Assembly (NCBI RefSeq): GCF_030316135.1 | Contig: NZ_CP128185.1 | Coordinates: 1,116,001 to 1,180,000 of the forward strand | Length of the DNA: 64,000 nt | Reading direction: 5' to 3' | Source: Aliiglaciecola sp. LCG003 | Lineage (GTDB): Bacteria > Pseudomonadota > Gammaproteobacteria > Enterobacterales > Alteromonadaceae | Shown: one piece after another, positions 43,118-50,116 of the stretch | How positions within the stretch are numbered: the stretch's first letter is position 1 | Layout of the letters: every line of letters starts with the position of its first letter | Position numbers and translations under genes: made by a program | The notes under the pieces: generated by a model | Told to the model about the DNA's origin: nothing | Database searches by the model: none | The model's input: only the letters and a program-made list of their open reading frames with translations

Positions 43118-43705
43118 TTGGAAAAATATTTATATTTAACTTGGCCTGAGTGGGTTGACGCTTGGGTTAATGGCGGCAAAATCCCTTTAAATCCTGCAAG
43201 TGTGTACAAACGAATGGATAGGGATGGAATCTATACTCCCGATGAGAACTTAATCTATGAGTCAACGCATCCGATAGATCAAATGAATCCAGCTATATAT
43301 GTAGCCAATAATGTGCAAAATGTGACAGTTGGAGCATCAGTCTTTGAGTGTGGAAATGTCCGGCAGGAATTCCCTGCAAATTATATAAAAGATTTTTACC
43401 AAGGGGATGGAGTAATTCTGTCGCTATGCAACCGAAAGAGTAACTCAATTGCGGAGCGTTTACGGAAAAGAGCAGCCGTAAAAATTTTCAATGTTGCGTA
43501 TCTTAAAGCTGTCATAGATGAACAGCTAGGAAAAAAGAGCATTGCAAAGCCGTGTGAGTACACGAGCAGTCATAACAGAAACCACTTCTTGAAGTCTGTC
43601 GCAGATCAGTGGCAGGACGAGTACCGTTTCTTCTGGGATCATCAGGAACGTGTAGAAGTGGAGCTGCCCAAAGGGATGGCAAAAAGAATCAAGATCAAGG
43701 TGTAA
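43118..43705 (+). CDS. Unknown protein at the element's right end (candidate cargo gene)
   Basis: The 195-residue soluble protein has an aromatic N terminus (LYLTWPEWVDAWVNGGKIPLNP) and a hydrophobic core strand NVTVGASVFECGN. Near the C terminus, FLKSVADQWQDEYRFFW and VEVELPKGMAKRI resemble the way DUF2971-type proteins end, though only weakly. TTG start with AAGGGG eight bases upstream. Base composition is more AT-rich than in the replication half, and it lies between the core genes and the attachment site, where satellites usually keep anti-phage or accessory cargo. No function can be claimed. Confidence 0.6.
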   Translation: MEKYLYLTWPEWVDAWVNGGKIPLNPASVYKRMDRDGIYTPDENLIYESTHPIDQMNPAIYVANNVQNVTVGASVFECGNVRQEFPANYIKDFYQGDGVILSLCNRKSNSIAERLRKRAAVKIFNVAYLKAVIDEQLGKKSIAKPCEYTSSHNRNHFLKSVADQWQDEYRFFWDHQERVEVELPKGMAKRIKIKV

Positions 43706-43769
43706 AAATAGTTGCTCTTCCCACTAAGTAATCGGATGTAAGCATCTACTTTCTATGCCCCTCAAATGA

Positions 43770-43803
43770 AAAAAGCCCTCAAACCATGCGGTTCAAGGGC
43801 TTA
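43770..43803 (-). terminator. Rho-independent terminator of the element-borne tRNA
   Basis: On the minus strand, four bases after the CCA end, AAGCCCT-TG-AACC pairs with GGTT-TG-AGGGCTT and runs into TTTTTT. It is a textbook terminator and shows that transcription of the tRNA is meant to end there. Confidence 0.8.
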
Positions 43804-43806
43804 ATG

Positions 43807-43883
43807 TGGTGGCCCCACCCCGACTTGAACGGGGGACCTGCCGATTATGAGTCGGATGCTCTAACCAACTGAGCTATAGGGCC
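43807..43883 (-). tRNA. Complete tRNA with CAT anticodon (Ile2-type or Met), carried by the element
   Basis: A 77-nt cloverleaf including encoded CCA: acceptor GGCCCTA with TGGGGCC (one U-G pair at 6-67), D arm GCTC...GAGC, anticodon stem CCGA/TCGG with loop CTCATAA, T arm CCCCG/CGGGG with loop TTCAAGT. The GGCC start, the CGACTCATAATCG arm and the TTCAAGT loop resemble the lysidine-modified tRNA-Ile (AUA decoding) more than elongator tRNA-Met, but software may label it Met. It differs from the reconstructed native tRNA at four positions that make up two base pairs, both kept paired. It lies inside the element and should replace the interrupted native gene. Confidence 0.92.
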
Positions 43884-44001
43884 GAAACTGTTTTAGCAGC
43901 TTACATATAAGTTACATGCGTTTCAATGCTGCTTTGCTTACAAGCTGTAAGCGGTTGTTTTTATAGCGTTTGCATCGCTAACTGACCTCTTAGCACATTC
44001 T

Positions 44002-44041
44002 ATTATGAGTCGGATGCTCTAACCAACTGAGCTATTGGGCC
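44002..44041 (-). tRNA. Orphan 5' part of the native CAT-anticodon tRNA (right end of the element)
   Basis: On the minus strand it begins GGCCCAATAGCTCAGTTGG, continues through the anticodon stem and ends in the loop (ACTCATAAT), after which the sequence becomes element DNA (AGAATGTGC). It lacks an anticodon 3' stem, T arm and acceptor 3' strand. Together with 35941-35977 it makes a 77-nt tRNA with perfect GGCCCAA/TTGGGCC pairing. Its promoter at 44096-44124 is intact. Confidence 0.87.
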
Positions 44042-44095
44042 ATTTAGAAGTGTTGTCTGCAAATTTGGGTGGACATCATTTACAGAGCGGTGCGC

Positions 44096-44124
44096 AGTAT
44101 AAGCAGTTTTAAATAAGTTGTCAT
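44096..44124 (-). promoter_or_regulatory. Sigma-70 promoter of the interrupted tRNA gene
   Basis: Minus-strand ATGACA (44124-44119), a 17-base spacer and TATACT (44101-44096), followed by a GC-rich discriminator GCGCACCGC as in stringently controlled stable-RNA promoters. The expected start is near 44089, about 48 bases before the tRNA 5' end. Transcription from here would pass through the orphan half and reach the complete tRNA at 43883. Confidence 0.65.
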
Positions 44125-44189
44125 CAGTTTGTGCGCTGAAATTGGTTGTTTGCTGAAAAATCACACAATGATTTGTTTGCTAGGCAAAT

Positions 44190-44215
44190 TAAAAAGCAGT
44201 GACGAATCACTGCTT
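44190..44215 (-). terminator. Rho-independent terminator of the YdgA-family gene
   Basis: Minus-strand AAGCAGTGA and TCACTGCTT (nine pairs, four-base loop) are followed by TTTAATTT, 36 bases after the stop codon. Confidence 0.8.
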
Positions 44216-44250
44216 CTCATATTTTCATTATATTTCTGGGTACGTGGGGG

Positions 44251-45663
44251 TTAGTAAGGTAGTGGCATCGCTGTGCCATTTAACAATACTTGGCCGTCTT
44301 TTACGATTAGATTTGATTCGTATTTATCACCCTTGTCGACCATTAAACCTTGTACTTGAAGCTGTTCGATGAACATTGGCGCTTGTTGCTCAACAATAGC
44401 GGCAATATCTTCTTTGGACATGCCTACGGTTTGCGGGTTTTGTGCAAATTGATTGGTCATATAAAAAACCGCCATCTTGATGGCAAGGGCTTTATCAATA
44501 ACGATATTAGTGTCAGAAACCGTATGATCCAACCAAAATTTTGGGTCTGCTGGCGCCGCGGGAACAGCGTCAATGCCAACTAACTTATTTTTGCTGTGGG
44601 CTTTCAATTCCCCTTCAGGGAGCTTGGCAGACAAGTCGGTAATGTTTATTTCTGGATTGCCTTGCAGCAGATCCAAAGCATTGGTTCGTAAAAACTCTAA
44701 ACTTTTTTGCTGTATTTCAACTTCTGAAAAACTAGACATATTGCGCGCAAATTCTTGATACGCTTTTAAAAATGGCACGCTAATCTGGTTTATTTCTAAT
44801 TCGAGATTAAGACTCTTAGCGCTATACCCTTGGGCCTCGACATTACCAATATGAATTTCTTGGTTCATAGTAGCGAACGCTTCTTCATCATCTAATTTGG
44901 ATGAAACAAATATATTGAAGTTTTCTATGCTAAATTCGGGCTTATCTTGACCGACTTTAGCAAAAGTGATGTCACCTATCATGAAGCCCAGAAGTGAATC
45001 TAACAATTCCCCATTCATGGCTTTAACTATGTCACCATCAACTTCCATTACTAGGGCTAAATCGGTTACGTCAAACACACCGGTTTCAGCGCTGGCTTTA
45101 AATGCATCGGAAGTGCCTTTGTATTTGAAGGTACCGGTTGAATCATCACCTTCTCCTACATAACCGGTAAAAGTTATTTCTCGAGTGCCATCACTTTTTT
45201 GCGCGATAAATGCCGCAACGGAATCTTGTAATTCTGTGCCACCGAACAAACTATGTTCTACAAGCACTTGATAAAACGGGCGTGCAGCATCCCAAACAAG
45301 CTTTTGACGCAGGGTTTCGCCTGAATATATCAGCGACCACTTGGCCAGACCTAAGCCAAAAGATTCACTGAAGAATATAGGGCCATGGTAGGAGTTAAAG
45401 GACAAAATTAATTCGGGTTTTTGTTGTTCTTGAGTTAGGTCCATATCTGGTGCAAGTTTCGCCATGTCTACGGTGAGCTTGATTTTACCCTTTGAACTAA
45501 ACCAGCCTTCATTAAACTCTGTTACTTCGGCCATATAACCTTGAACCTGATTAACTTGCGCGGCGTAATTGGTAACAGATTTAGCGACTTGCATTGAAAT
45601 TATTTTAGGTAATACTAAAACGGCAGCTACAACTAAGGCTGCAATCAAATAACGTTTTTTCAT
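44251..45663 (-). CDS. YdgA-family (DUF945) protein
   Basis: The 470-residue protein has an N-terminal membrane anchor (MKKRYLIAALVVAAVLVLPKI) and a large periplasmic region of repeated beta-rich segments. It includes FNEGWFSSKGKIKL near residue 55, the GWFSS block being a mark of DUF945/YdgA proteins. E. coli YdgA is of similar length. The ATG at 45663 has AAGGAAG about nine bases upstream and starts directly with the anchor; an upstream in-frame ATG would add eight residues. It is the first chromosomal protein gene right of the element. Function unknown; AsmA-like envelope roles have been discussed for such beta-rich proteins. Confidence 0.85.
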   Translation of the reverse strand: MKKRYLIAALVVAAVLVLPKIISMQVAKSVTNYAAQVNQVQGYMAEVTEFNEGWFSSKGKIKLTVDMAKLAPDMDLTQEQQKPELILSFNSYHGPIFFSESFGLGLAKWSLIYSGETLRQKLVWDAARPFYQVLVEHSLFGGTELQDSVAAFIAQKSDGTREITFTGYVGEGDDSTGTFKYKGTSDAFKASAETGVFDVTDLALVMEVDGDIVKAMNGELLDSLLGFMIGDITFAKVGQDKPEFSIENFNIFVSSKLDDEEAFATMNQEIHIGNVEAQGYSAKSLNLELEINQISVPFLKAYQEFARNMSSFSEVEIQQKSLEFLRTNALDLLQGNPEINITDLSAKLPEGELKAHSKNKLVGIDAVPAAPADPKFWLDHTVSDTNIVIDKALAIKMAVFYMTNQFAQNPQTVGMSKEDIAAIVEQQAPMFIEQLQVQGLMVDKGDKYESNLIVKDGQVLLNGTAMPLPY

Positions 45664-46033
45664 ATAAATACTTCCTTGGTAAAACACAAAACATCCGAAA
45701 TAACGGTATGTATGCAGACTAATTGGAGATTGCGGGCAACTTCGCTCCGGCAGCCCAGTAGTATGACATACAGACTAATACAAGGAAACTGACGATAATC
45801 AGCCCTTTAGATTATAAAAGGTCACTACAGCTTGCAGGTTGGGTAAATTAACATGCCGCAGATGGGCTGGTATCAAAAATAATATTAAAAACGTTGAGTT
45901 AGCTATTTTATTAACAAATGAAAATTGGGATGCAACATTTCACAAACTTTGTTATCTTCACCGAAGATGACGTTGCGCGTGGGTGCAACTACAATATTAA
46001 TATAGTTGGCAAGAGCCAAGTGCGGAGATTCTC

Positions 46034-46363
46034 ATGACAGAAAAACCATTTTTGGTTAGTGGCAGAAATACCATCATTCATAAAATTAGAAAATTTGATC
46101 TACTTATTTTAAATGGGGAAGACAATCCGCCAGTTCTTGTAACCCATAAAGCATTGAAAGAATATACGGGTAAAATACCTGAGAATAAGCGTGATGCTAA
46201 GTTGATGGATATGGAGTTGGTTGACGTCACTTTGTCGGAAGTATTTGGTGATGAAAAGACTCTGCTTTTCGTGCAAACCCTAAATGGTAAAGAATATAAA
46301 GTCGACTACAGCAAATTGGGTACTTCTTTGTTCATTAAGGTGCACCAAGACAACGCCTTCTAA
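46034..46363 (+). CDS. Hypothetical protein, 109 residues
   Basis: A small soluble beta-rich protein with no signal peptide (VSGRNTIIHKIRKFDLLIL, then LVTHKALKEYTGKIP). GGAG precedes the ATG by eight bases. It is monocistronic with its own terminator-like hairpin. It resembles short conserved proteins of Alteromonadales; no family name is certain. Confidence 0.7.
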   Translation: MTEKPFLVSGRNTIIHKIRKFDLLILNGEDNPPVLVTHKALKEYTGKIPENKRDAKLMDMELVDVTLSEVFGDEKTLLFVQTLNGKEYKVDYSKLGTSLFIKVHQDNAF

Positions 46364-46370
46364 TCTGCTA

Positions 46371-46402
46371 TACCAAAAGTGGCAATCTAGTCACTTTTGG
46401 TA
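46371..46402 (+). terminator. 11-bp hairpin terminator
   Basis: TACCAAAAGTG pairs with CACTTTTGGTA around ten bases, seven bases after the stop codon of the 109-residue protein gene. No T-run follows. Confidence 0.6.
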
Positions 46403-46676
46403 AACTTCCTAAATCCTCGGTAAAAACCATTCAGCTAACTATTTAAACTCGTGCTGCACGCCTGCTTGTTACAAAATATGTGAAATCTGCGCCAAGCAAC
46501 TGCTCAGTAGGGTAGTTTATCCTATCAATTAGGGACTTTATCGATCCGTCTCATCTAACGGTTGCTAAGCGATTACCACTCTCATTTTCCGGACTATTTA
46601 ACTAACTTTTACCAGGTTCGATGTACGTTAGGTTTATTCGAACATTAGGAACATTAAACAACAGGTGGAAATTAAG

Positions 46677-47000
46677 ATGAAAATATTCAGTGTTAGAAGG
46701 GTGTTTACCGCGAGTTGTCTGTTTGTTGCATTAATCGGTAACAATGCAATGGCAAGCCTGGATCAATCTACAGAAGCTAAGCTAGTCAAAATATGTCATG
46801 CACTTAAAAGCAATAATCAGTTTCAATTACACCGTGCAATCAAGCACAGCAACATGAGTTATAAAACGGTGGCCCGCGGGCTTAAATGCAATGGGAAATC
46901 TGCATTTAAGTTTGCTTTGATGCATCAGGCCGACGTCACGGCTGGTTATCTTGCCAAACGAGCATACATAGATCACAAAGGCATGCTAGCCAAGCGTTAA
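46677..47000 (+). CDS. DUF3718 domain-containing secreted protein
   Basis: The 107-residue protein has a signal peptide ending NAMA near residue 26. The DUF3718 body contains the two conserved cysteines in KICHAL and LKCNGKSA and the FALMH segment. DUF3718 proteins are typical of Alteromonadales and Vibrionales and have no known role. The ATG at 46677 has AGGTGG eight bases before it; an upstream GTG lies within that ribosome site. The 276 bases before the gene hold only promoter DNA. Confidence 0.82.
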   Translation: MKIFSVRRVFTASCLFVALIGNNAMASLDQSTEAKLVKICHALKSNNQFQLHRAIKHSNMSYKTVARGLKCNGKSAFKFALMHQADVTAGYLAKRAYIDHKGMLAKR

Positions 47001-47188
47001 GTGATTGGAATCATGAGATAAAGACTACTAACCAGCTTAAATAGCTTTTCTGCGCATTTATCCCACAAGCAGGTGCGTTCATCACAATAGTCTATGAATA
47101 CAGGGAGTGAGTACTATGCTAGTTACGTCGGCGTAGTGAACCGGCGAATACATATTTAGCTAATATGTATTGTTTCCTGGATAAATAC

Positions 47189-47223
47189 GAGGCTGCTTGT
47201 TGCATAACACAGCCTCTTTTTTT
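47189..47223 (+). terminator. Rho-independent terminator before the lrgAB genes
   Basis: GAGGCTG pairs with CAGCCTC around 14 bases and is followed by seven Ts. It lies 188 bases past the DUF3718 stop, so a short untranslated RNA between 47001 and 47223 is possible but not otherwise supported. Confidence 0.75.
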
Positions 47224-47293
47224 GTTGCGCAAAACGCCCGCCCCTTATAGTGTGTAAATACAGCAATTGTCCAAATTTCTTTAGAGTATCACT

Positions 47294-47653
47294 ATGTTGC
47301 GAGTCGCCTTATTTTTCTGTGTATTATTGGGGTTCACCTACTCAAACGGGTGGTTGGTCAAATATTTTGCTTTGCCACTACCCTCATCGTTATTAGGTTT
47401 ACTTATTCTGTTCTGTATTTTCTTAGTGGCTAAAAAAGTCCCGAAGGATTTGGTCAAAGCAAGTGGTTTTCTGCTGCGGTATATGGCGTTGTTCTTTGTG
47501 CCTGTCACCCTTTCAGTGGTGATGTTCAAACAGCAAATCCTCCAATATGGTGTACTGGTCATATTTACCCTGTTAGTCAGCACTATTATTAGCCTTTTAG
47601 TGACATTATTAGTGGCTAAGAAACTTTCTATTGAGCATCATCATGACGATTAA
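47294..47653 (+). CDS. CidA/LrgA-family holin-like membrane protein
   Basis: The 119-residue protein has four membrane segments. The N-terminal block ALPLPSSLLGLLILF and the LLRYMALFFVPVTLSVV segment identify the CidA/LrgA family. It pairs with the LrgB-family protein encoded next (11-base overlap). Such pairs modulate murein hydrolase export or pyruvate uptake in other bacteria; the role in gammaproteobacteria is unproven. Confidence 0.9.
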   Translation: MLRVALFFCVLLGFTYSNGWLVKYFALPLPSSLLGLLILFCIFLVAKKVPKDLVKASGFLLRYMALFFVPVTLSVVMFKQQILQYGVLVIFTLLVSTIISLLVTLLVAKKLSIEHHHDD

Positions 47654-48341
47654 TTTTGTACTCAACTCAATACTGTGGATGGGCGTGACTATTGGGGTGT
47701 ACATTTTGGCACTGAGATTCTATCGATTCAGCCGTCAGACTAGCGTGCTTCATCCCATCATCACCACCTGCTCGGTAACCTATCTGCTGCTATTGGTAGC
47801 CGCCGTTGAAGTTGAGCAGTACCTTTCATATACCTTAGTGTTAAGTGGCTTGATCGCACCAGCAACAGTGGCACTTGCCGTGCCTTTGTTTCATCAGTTG
47901 CGTCTGTTGAGAAAAATAGGCTGGCGATTGCTATTACCCATAGTTGCCGGTGGAATAGTGGCTCCACTAAGTGCTGTATTGATATTTTGGATTTTCGGTC
48001 TAGACAGTAGCTGGATTGCTACGGTTTCAACCAAATCTATCACTACACCTTTGGCAATAGAAACCTCCGCGATAATTGGTGGACACCCATCATTAGCTGC
48101 TGTTATGGTGGTATTGACCGGTATTCTTGGCGTGGTAGTCGCACCGCTGGTTTTTGCTATTGTTAACGCTAAATCGGCGGTTCACATTGGTTTGGCCCTA
48201 GGGACAGCCGCCCATGCAATCGGTGTGGCAAAATCATCGGAAATGGGGGAAACAACTATGGGGTTTGCGACTTTGGCGTTGTGTATCAATGGCATCATAA
48301 CGGCTACTACATTGCCGATTATCTTTTTCGTGGTTGGATAG
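47643..48341 (+). CDS. LrgB-family membrane protein
   Basis: The 232-residue protein has six or more membrane segments. The conserved SVTYLLLL-type strand, STKSITTPLAIETSAIIGGH (a signature of LrgB) and GTAAHAIGVAKSSEMGE are present. I prefer the ATG at 47643 over an in-frame TTG at 47631; both overlap the LrgA-type gene. It acts with that partner. Confidence 0.9.
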   Translation: MTINFVLNSILWMGVTIGVYILALRFYRFSRQTSVLHPIITTCSVTYLLLLVAAVEVEQYLSYTLVLSGLIAPATVALAVPLFHQLRLLRKIGWRLLLPIVAGGIVAPLSAVLIFWIFGLDSSWIATVSTKSITTPLAIETSAIIGGHPSLAAVMVVLTGILGVVVAPLVFAIVNAKSAVHIGLALGTAAHAIGVAKSSEMGETTMGFATLALCINGIITATTLPIIFFVVG

Positions 48342-48566
48342 CAATCTGAAAAGCTATAACCTAGTGGCACAATAAAGATTTGGCCCTAGCAGTCGATAGA
48401 ATAAGTGGATAAATGTAGTATTTCAATTTGGTGTTTTAGGTAAGAACTGCTATTTATTAATTCTCTGTCAATGTTGTTTACATGCATTGAGCAAAAAAAG
48501 CGTTATGTACATATACTTGTGTACGTTAGTAAAATTATTCCAGTACGATAAACTAAACAGGCTCAT

Positions 48567-49562
48567 ATGTTTTCAGTGTTGATATGCGACGATTCAATGG
48601 TCGCTCGTAAACAAGTTGCTAAATGTCTTCCGCAAGATTGGGAAGTGGCCGTGCATTTTGCTAAACATGGGCAAGAAGCTGTCGCTGCAATCGAAGAAGG
48701 CAAAGGTCAATTGATGTTTCTTGACCTAAATATGCCTATTATGGATGGCTATGAAACACTAAAAGCGATTCAGAAAAAGAAACTCTCATCTAAAGTCATC
48801 GTCATTTCTGGTGACATTCAACCTAGCGCGCATGAGCGTGTAAAAGCGTTGGGTGCTCTTGAATTTATTGAAAAACCGGTGAGCCCTGATCAGGTTCATG
48901 CTGTGCTTGTTAAACACAATTTAATTGGTGCTGAAGTTGAAGAAGAACAAATTGATTCAGCTGCTTTACCGGCGGATATTCGTGATTGTTATCAAGAAAT
49001 CACCAATATAGCCATGGGCCAGGCGGGAGATCACCTTGCCCGCATACTCAATGTATTTGTCAAACTCCCCATTCCGAATGTGAATTTAATTGAAGTATCT
49101 GAGCTGCATATGATGTTGCAAGATATCGAAGATAAAGACACAGTGTCGGGGATTTGCCAGGGCTTTCTAGGCGCCGGCGTATCGGGTGAAGCTTTATTTA
49201 TTCTCAGTGATTCCAGCTTTGGTGATGTGGCTAAAATCATGGATATCCATGAAGAGGTTGATGATCAGGTTCAGCTTGAACTGCTGATGGATGCGGCAAA
49301 CATCTTGATCGGTACCTGTTTGCGCGGGTTAGCCAATCAACTTGATGTTAACTTCAGCCAAGGTCACCCTGTTGTTTTAGGCCAGCATCGCAGTGTGTCT
49401 GAGTTGATTTCTAACAACAAAGCAAAATGGCGAAGAACTCTGGCCATTGAGTTAAGTTATGGGTTAGAAGGATATAATGTGCAGTGTGATTTGGTACTGC
49501 TTTTCACTGAGGAATCAATGAAAGTAATGAATTACAAACTATCTCATTTGTTAGAGGATTAA
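48567..49562 (+). CDS. Response regulator fused to a CheC-family phosphatase domain
   Basis: The 331-residue protein has a receiver domain (about 1-120) with the acidic pair ICDDS, phospho-Asp in FLDLNMPIMDG (about 53) and a KP near 109. A CheC/CheX-like domain follows (about 140-325), with ITNIAMGQAGDHLARIL and DAANILIGTCLRGLANQLD, the two N-terminal and C-terminal phosphatase helices of the family. It probably adjusts a phosphorylated partner, for example CheY-like proteins. Four bases separate it from the PAS gene, so both form one signalling unit. No other chemotaxis genes are near. Confidence 0.88.
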   Translation: MFSVLICDDSMVARKQVAKCLPQDWEVAVHFAKHGQEAVAAIEEGKGQLMFLDLNMPIMDGYETLKAIQKKKLSSKVIVISGDIQPSAHERVKALGALEFIEKPVSPDQVHAVLVKHNLIGAEVEEEQIDSAALPADIRDCYQEITNIAMGQAGDHLARILNVFVKLPIPNVNLIEVSELHMMLQDIEDKDTVSGICQGFLGAGVSGEALFILSDSSFGDVAKIMDIHEEVDDQVQLELLMDAANILIGTCLRGLANQLDVNFSQGHPVVLGQHRSVSELISNNKAKWRRTLAIELSYGLEGYNVQCDLVLLFTEESMKVMNYKLSHLLED

Positions 49563-49565
49563 GCC

Positions 49566-50057
49566 ATGAGTCATACCAACAGCGATGATATGGCTGAATT
49601 CCATTGGATGATGGATATGGTCCAAACTGTAGATGTAGGCATAGTAGTGCTAAATGAGCAGTATCAAGTTAAGGTTTGGAATGGTTTTATGGAAAGCCAT
49701 AGCGGGCTGCTGCCCAGTCAGGTGCAGAATAAAACTTTGTTCGAGCTATTCCCAGATATCAGTGAAAGCTGGTTTAAGCGCAAAGCCCAACCTGTTTTCG
49801 ATTTACGCACCCGTGCATTTATGACTTGGGAGCAGCGACCATTTTTATTTAAGTTTCCAAATTACCGCCCCATCACTGGCAGTGAAGATTATATGTATCA
49901 GAACATTACTTTGTCGGCTTTGGCTAGTGCCACGGGTCAGGTCGACAATATTTGTATGATGATTTACGATGTGACCGATGTAGCAGAACACAAGAAAAAA
50001 TTAGAAGCACTACAAGTGAAAGTCAGCGAACATCTGGAAAAGAATCCAAATTGGTAA
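49566..50057 (+). CDS. Single PAS-domain protein, partner of the RR-CheC fusion
   Basis: The 163-residue protein is one PAS domain (about 12-140: DVGIVVLNEQYQVKVWN, then LFELFPD, then MMIYDVTDV) with a short coiled tail. There is no output domain. The long segment between strands (about 65-105) is unusual for a PAS fold. Being four bases downstream of the RR-CheC gene suggests it delivers a sensory or scaffolding input to it. Ligand unknown. Confidence 0.82.
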   Translation: MSHTNSDDMAEFHWMMDMVQTVDVGIVVLNEQYQVKVWNGFMESHSGLLPSQVQNKTLFELFPDISESWFKRKAQPVFDLRTRAFMTWEQRPFLFKFPNYRPITGSEDYMYQNITLSALASATGQVDNICMMIYDVTDVAEHKKKLEALQVKVSEHLEKNPNW

Positions 50058-50116
50058 TTCATTACTGGTACACAACTTGCTGTAATAATGCATTTACCGA
50101 TTTATAATTTGACCCT

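Larger units (their letters stand above)
43737..43952. promoter_or_regulatory. Right-end cluster of TGTAAGC/GCTTACA heptamers (putative integrase arm sites)
   Basis: TGTAAGC at 43737-43743 and 43946-43952, and GCTTACA at 43899-43905 and 43936-43942, mirror the left-end set (36026-36141). The last two form a palindrome around ten bases of GCTTACAAGCTGTAAGC. Confidence 0.5.
35978..44010. mobile_element. 8.0-kb integrative element (satellite-like island) inserted in a tRNA anticodon loop
   Basis: The element is bounded by direct copies of the 9-bp core ATTATGAGT (35978-35986 and 44002-44010), which on the tRNA strand is ACTCATAAT, the anticodon loop. The insertion length is 8,024 bp. Inside are a tyrosine integrase next to the left end, an AlpA-like regulator, a DUF3987 replication-type protein, a minus-strand unknown gene, a run of small unknown genes including DUF5681, one possible cargo gene, and a complete tRNA gene close to the right end. 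No capsid, tail, lysis or conjugation genes are present. Joining the flanks across one core restores a perfect 77-nt tRNA, so the borders are well supported. It resembles P4-type or other phage-satellite islands; helper unknown. Confidence 0.88.

Noticed and set aside
43807-43883. Simple model in which the complete tRNA is the target gene with its 3' end restored by the island (attR) and the 35941 copy is the displaced end
   Set aside because: It leaves the 5' half at 44002-44041 unexplained. The acceptor strand of the 35941 copy pairs perfectly with the 44041 half (GGCCCAA) but would mismatch at position 6 with the complete tRNA (GGCCCTA). The promoter also lies in front of the orphan half.
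44002-44041. A second working tRNA gene at 44002-44041
   Set aside because: The sequence stops being tRNA right after the anticodon loop; no anticodon 3' stem, T arm or acceptor 3' strand follows.
44066-44082. Further copy of the dispersed repeat in the tRNA leader (GTGGACATCATT, minus strand)
   Set aside because: Only TGTCCA of the core is kept; without CTG and TGC it cannot be told from chance.
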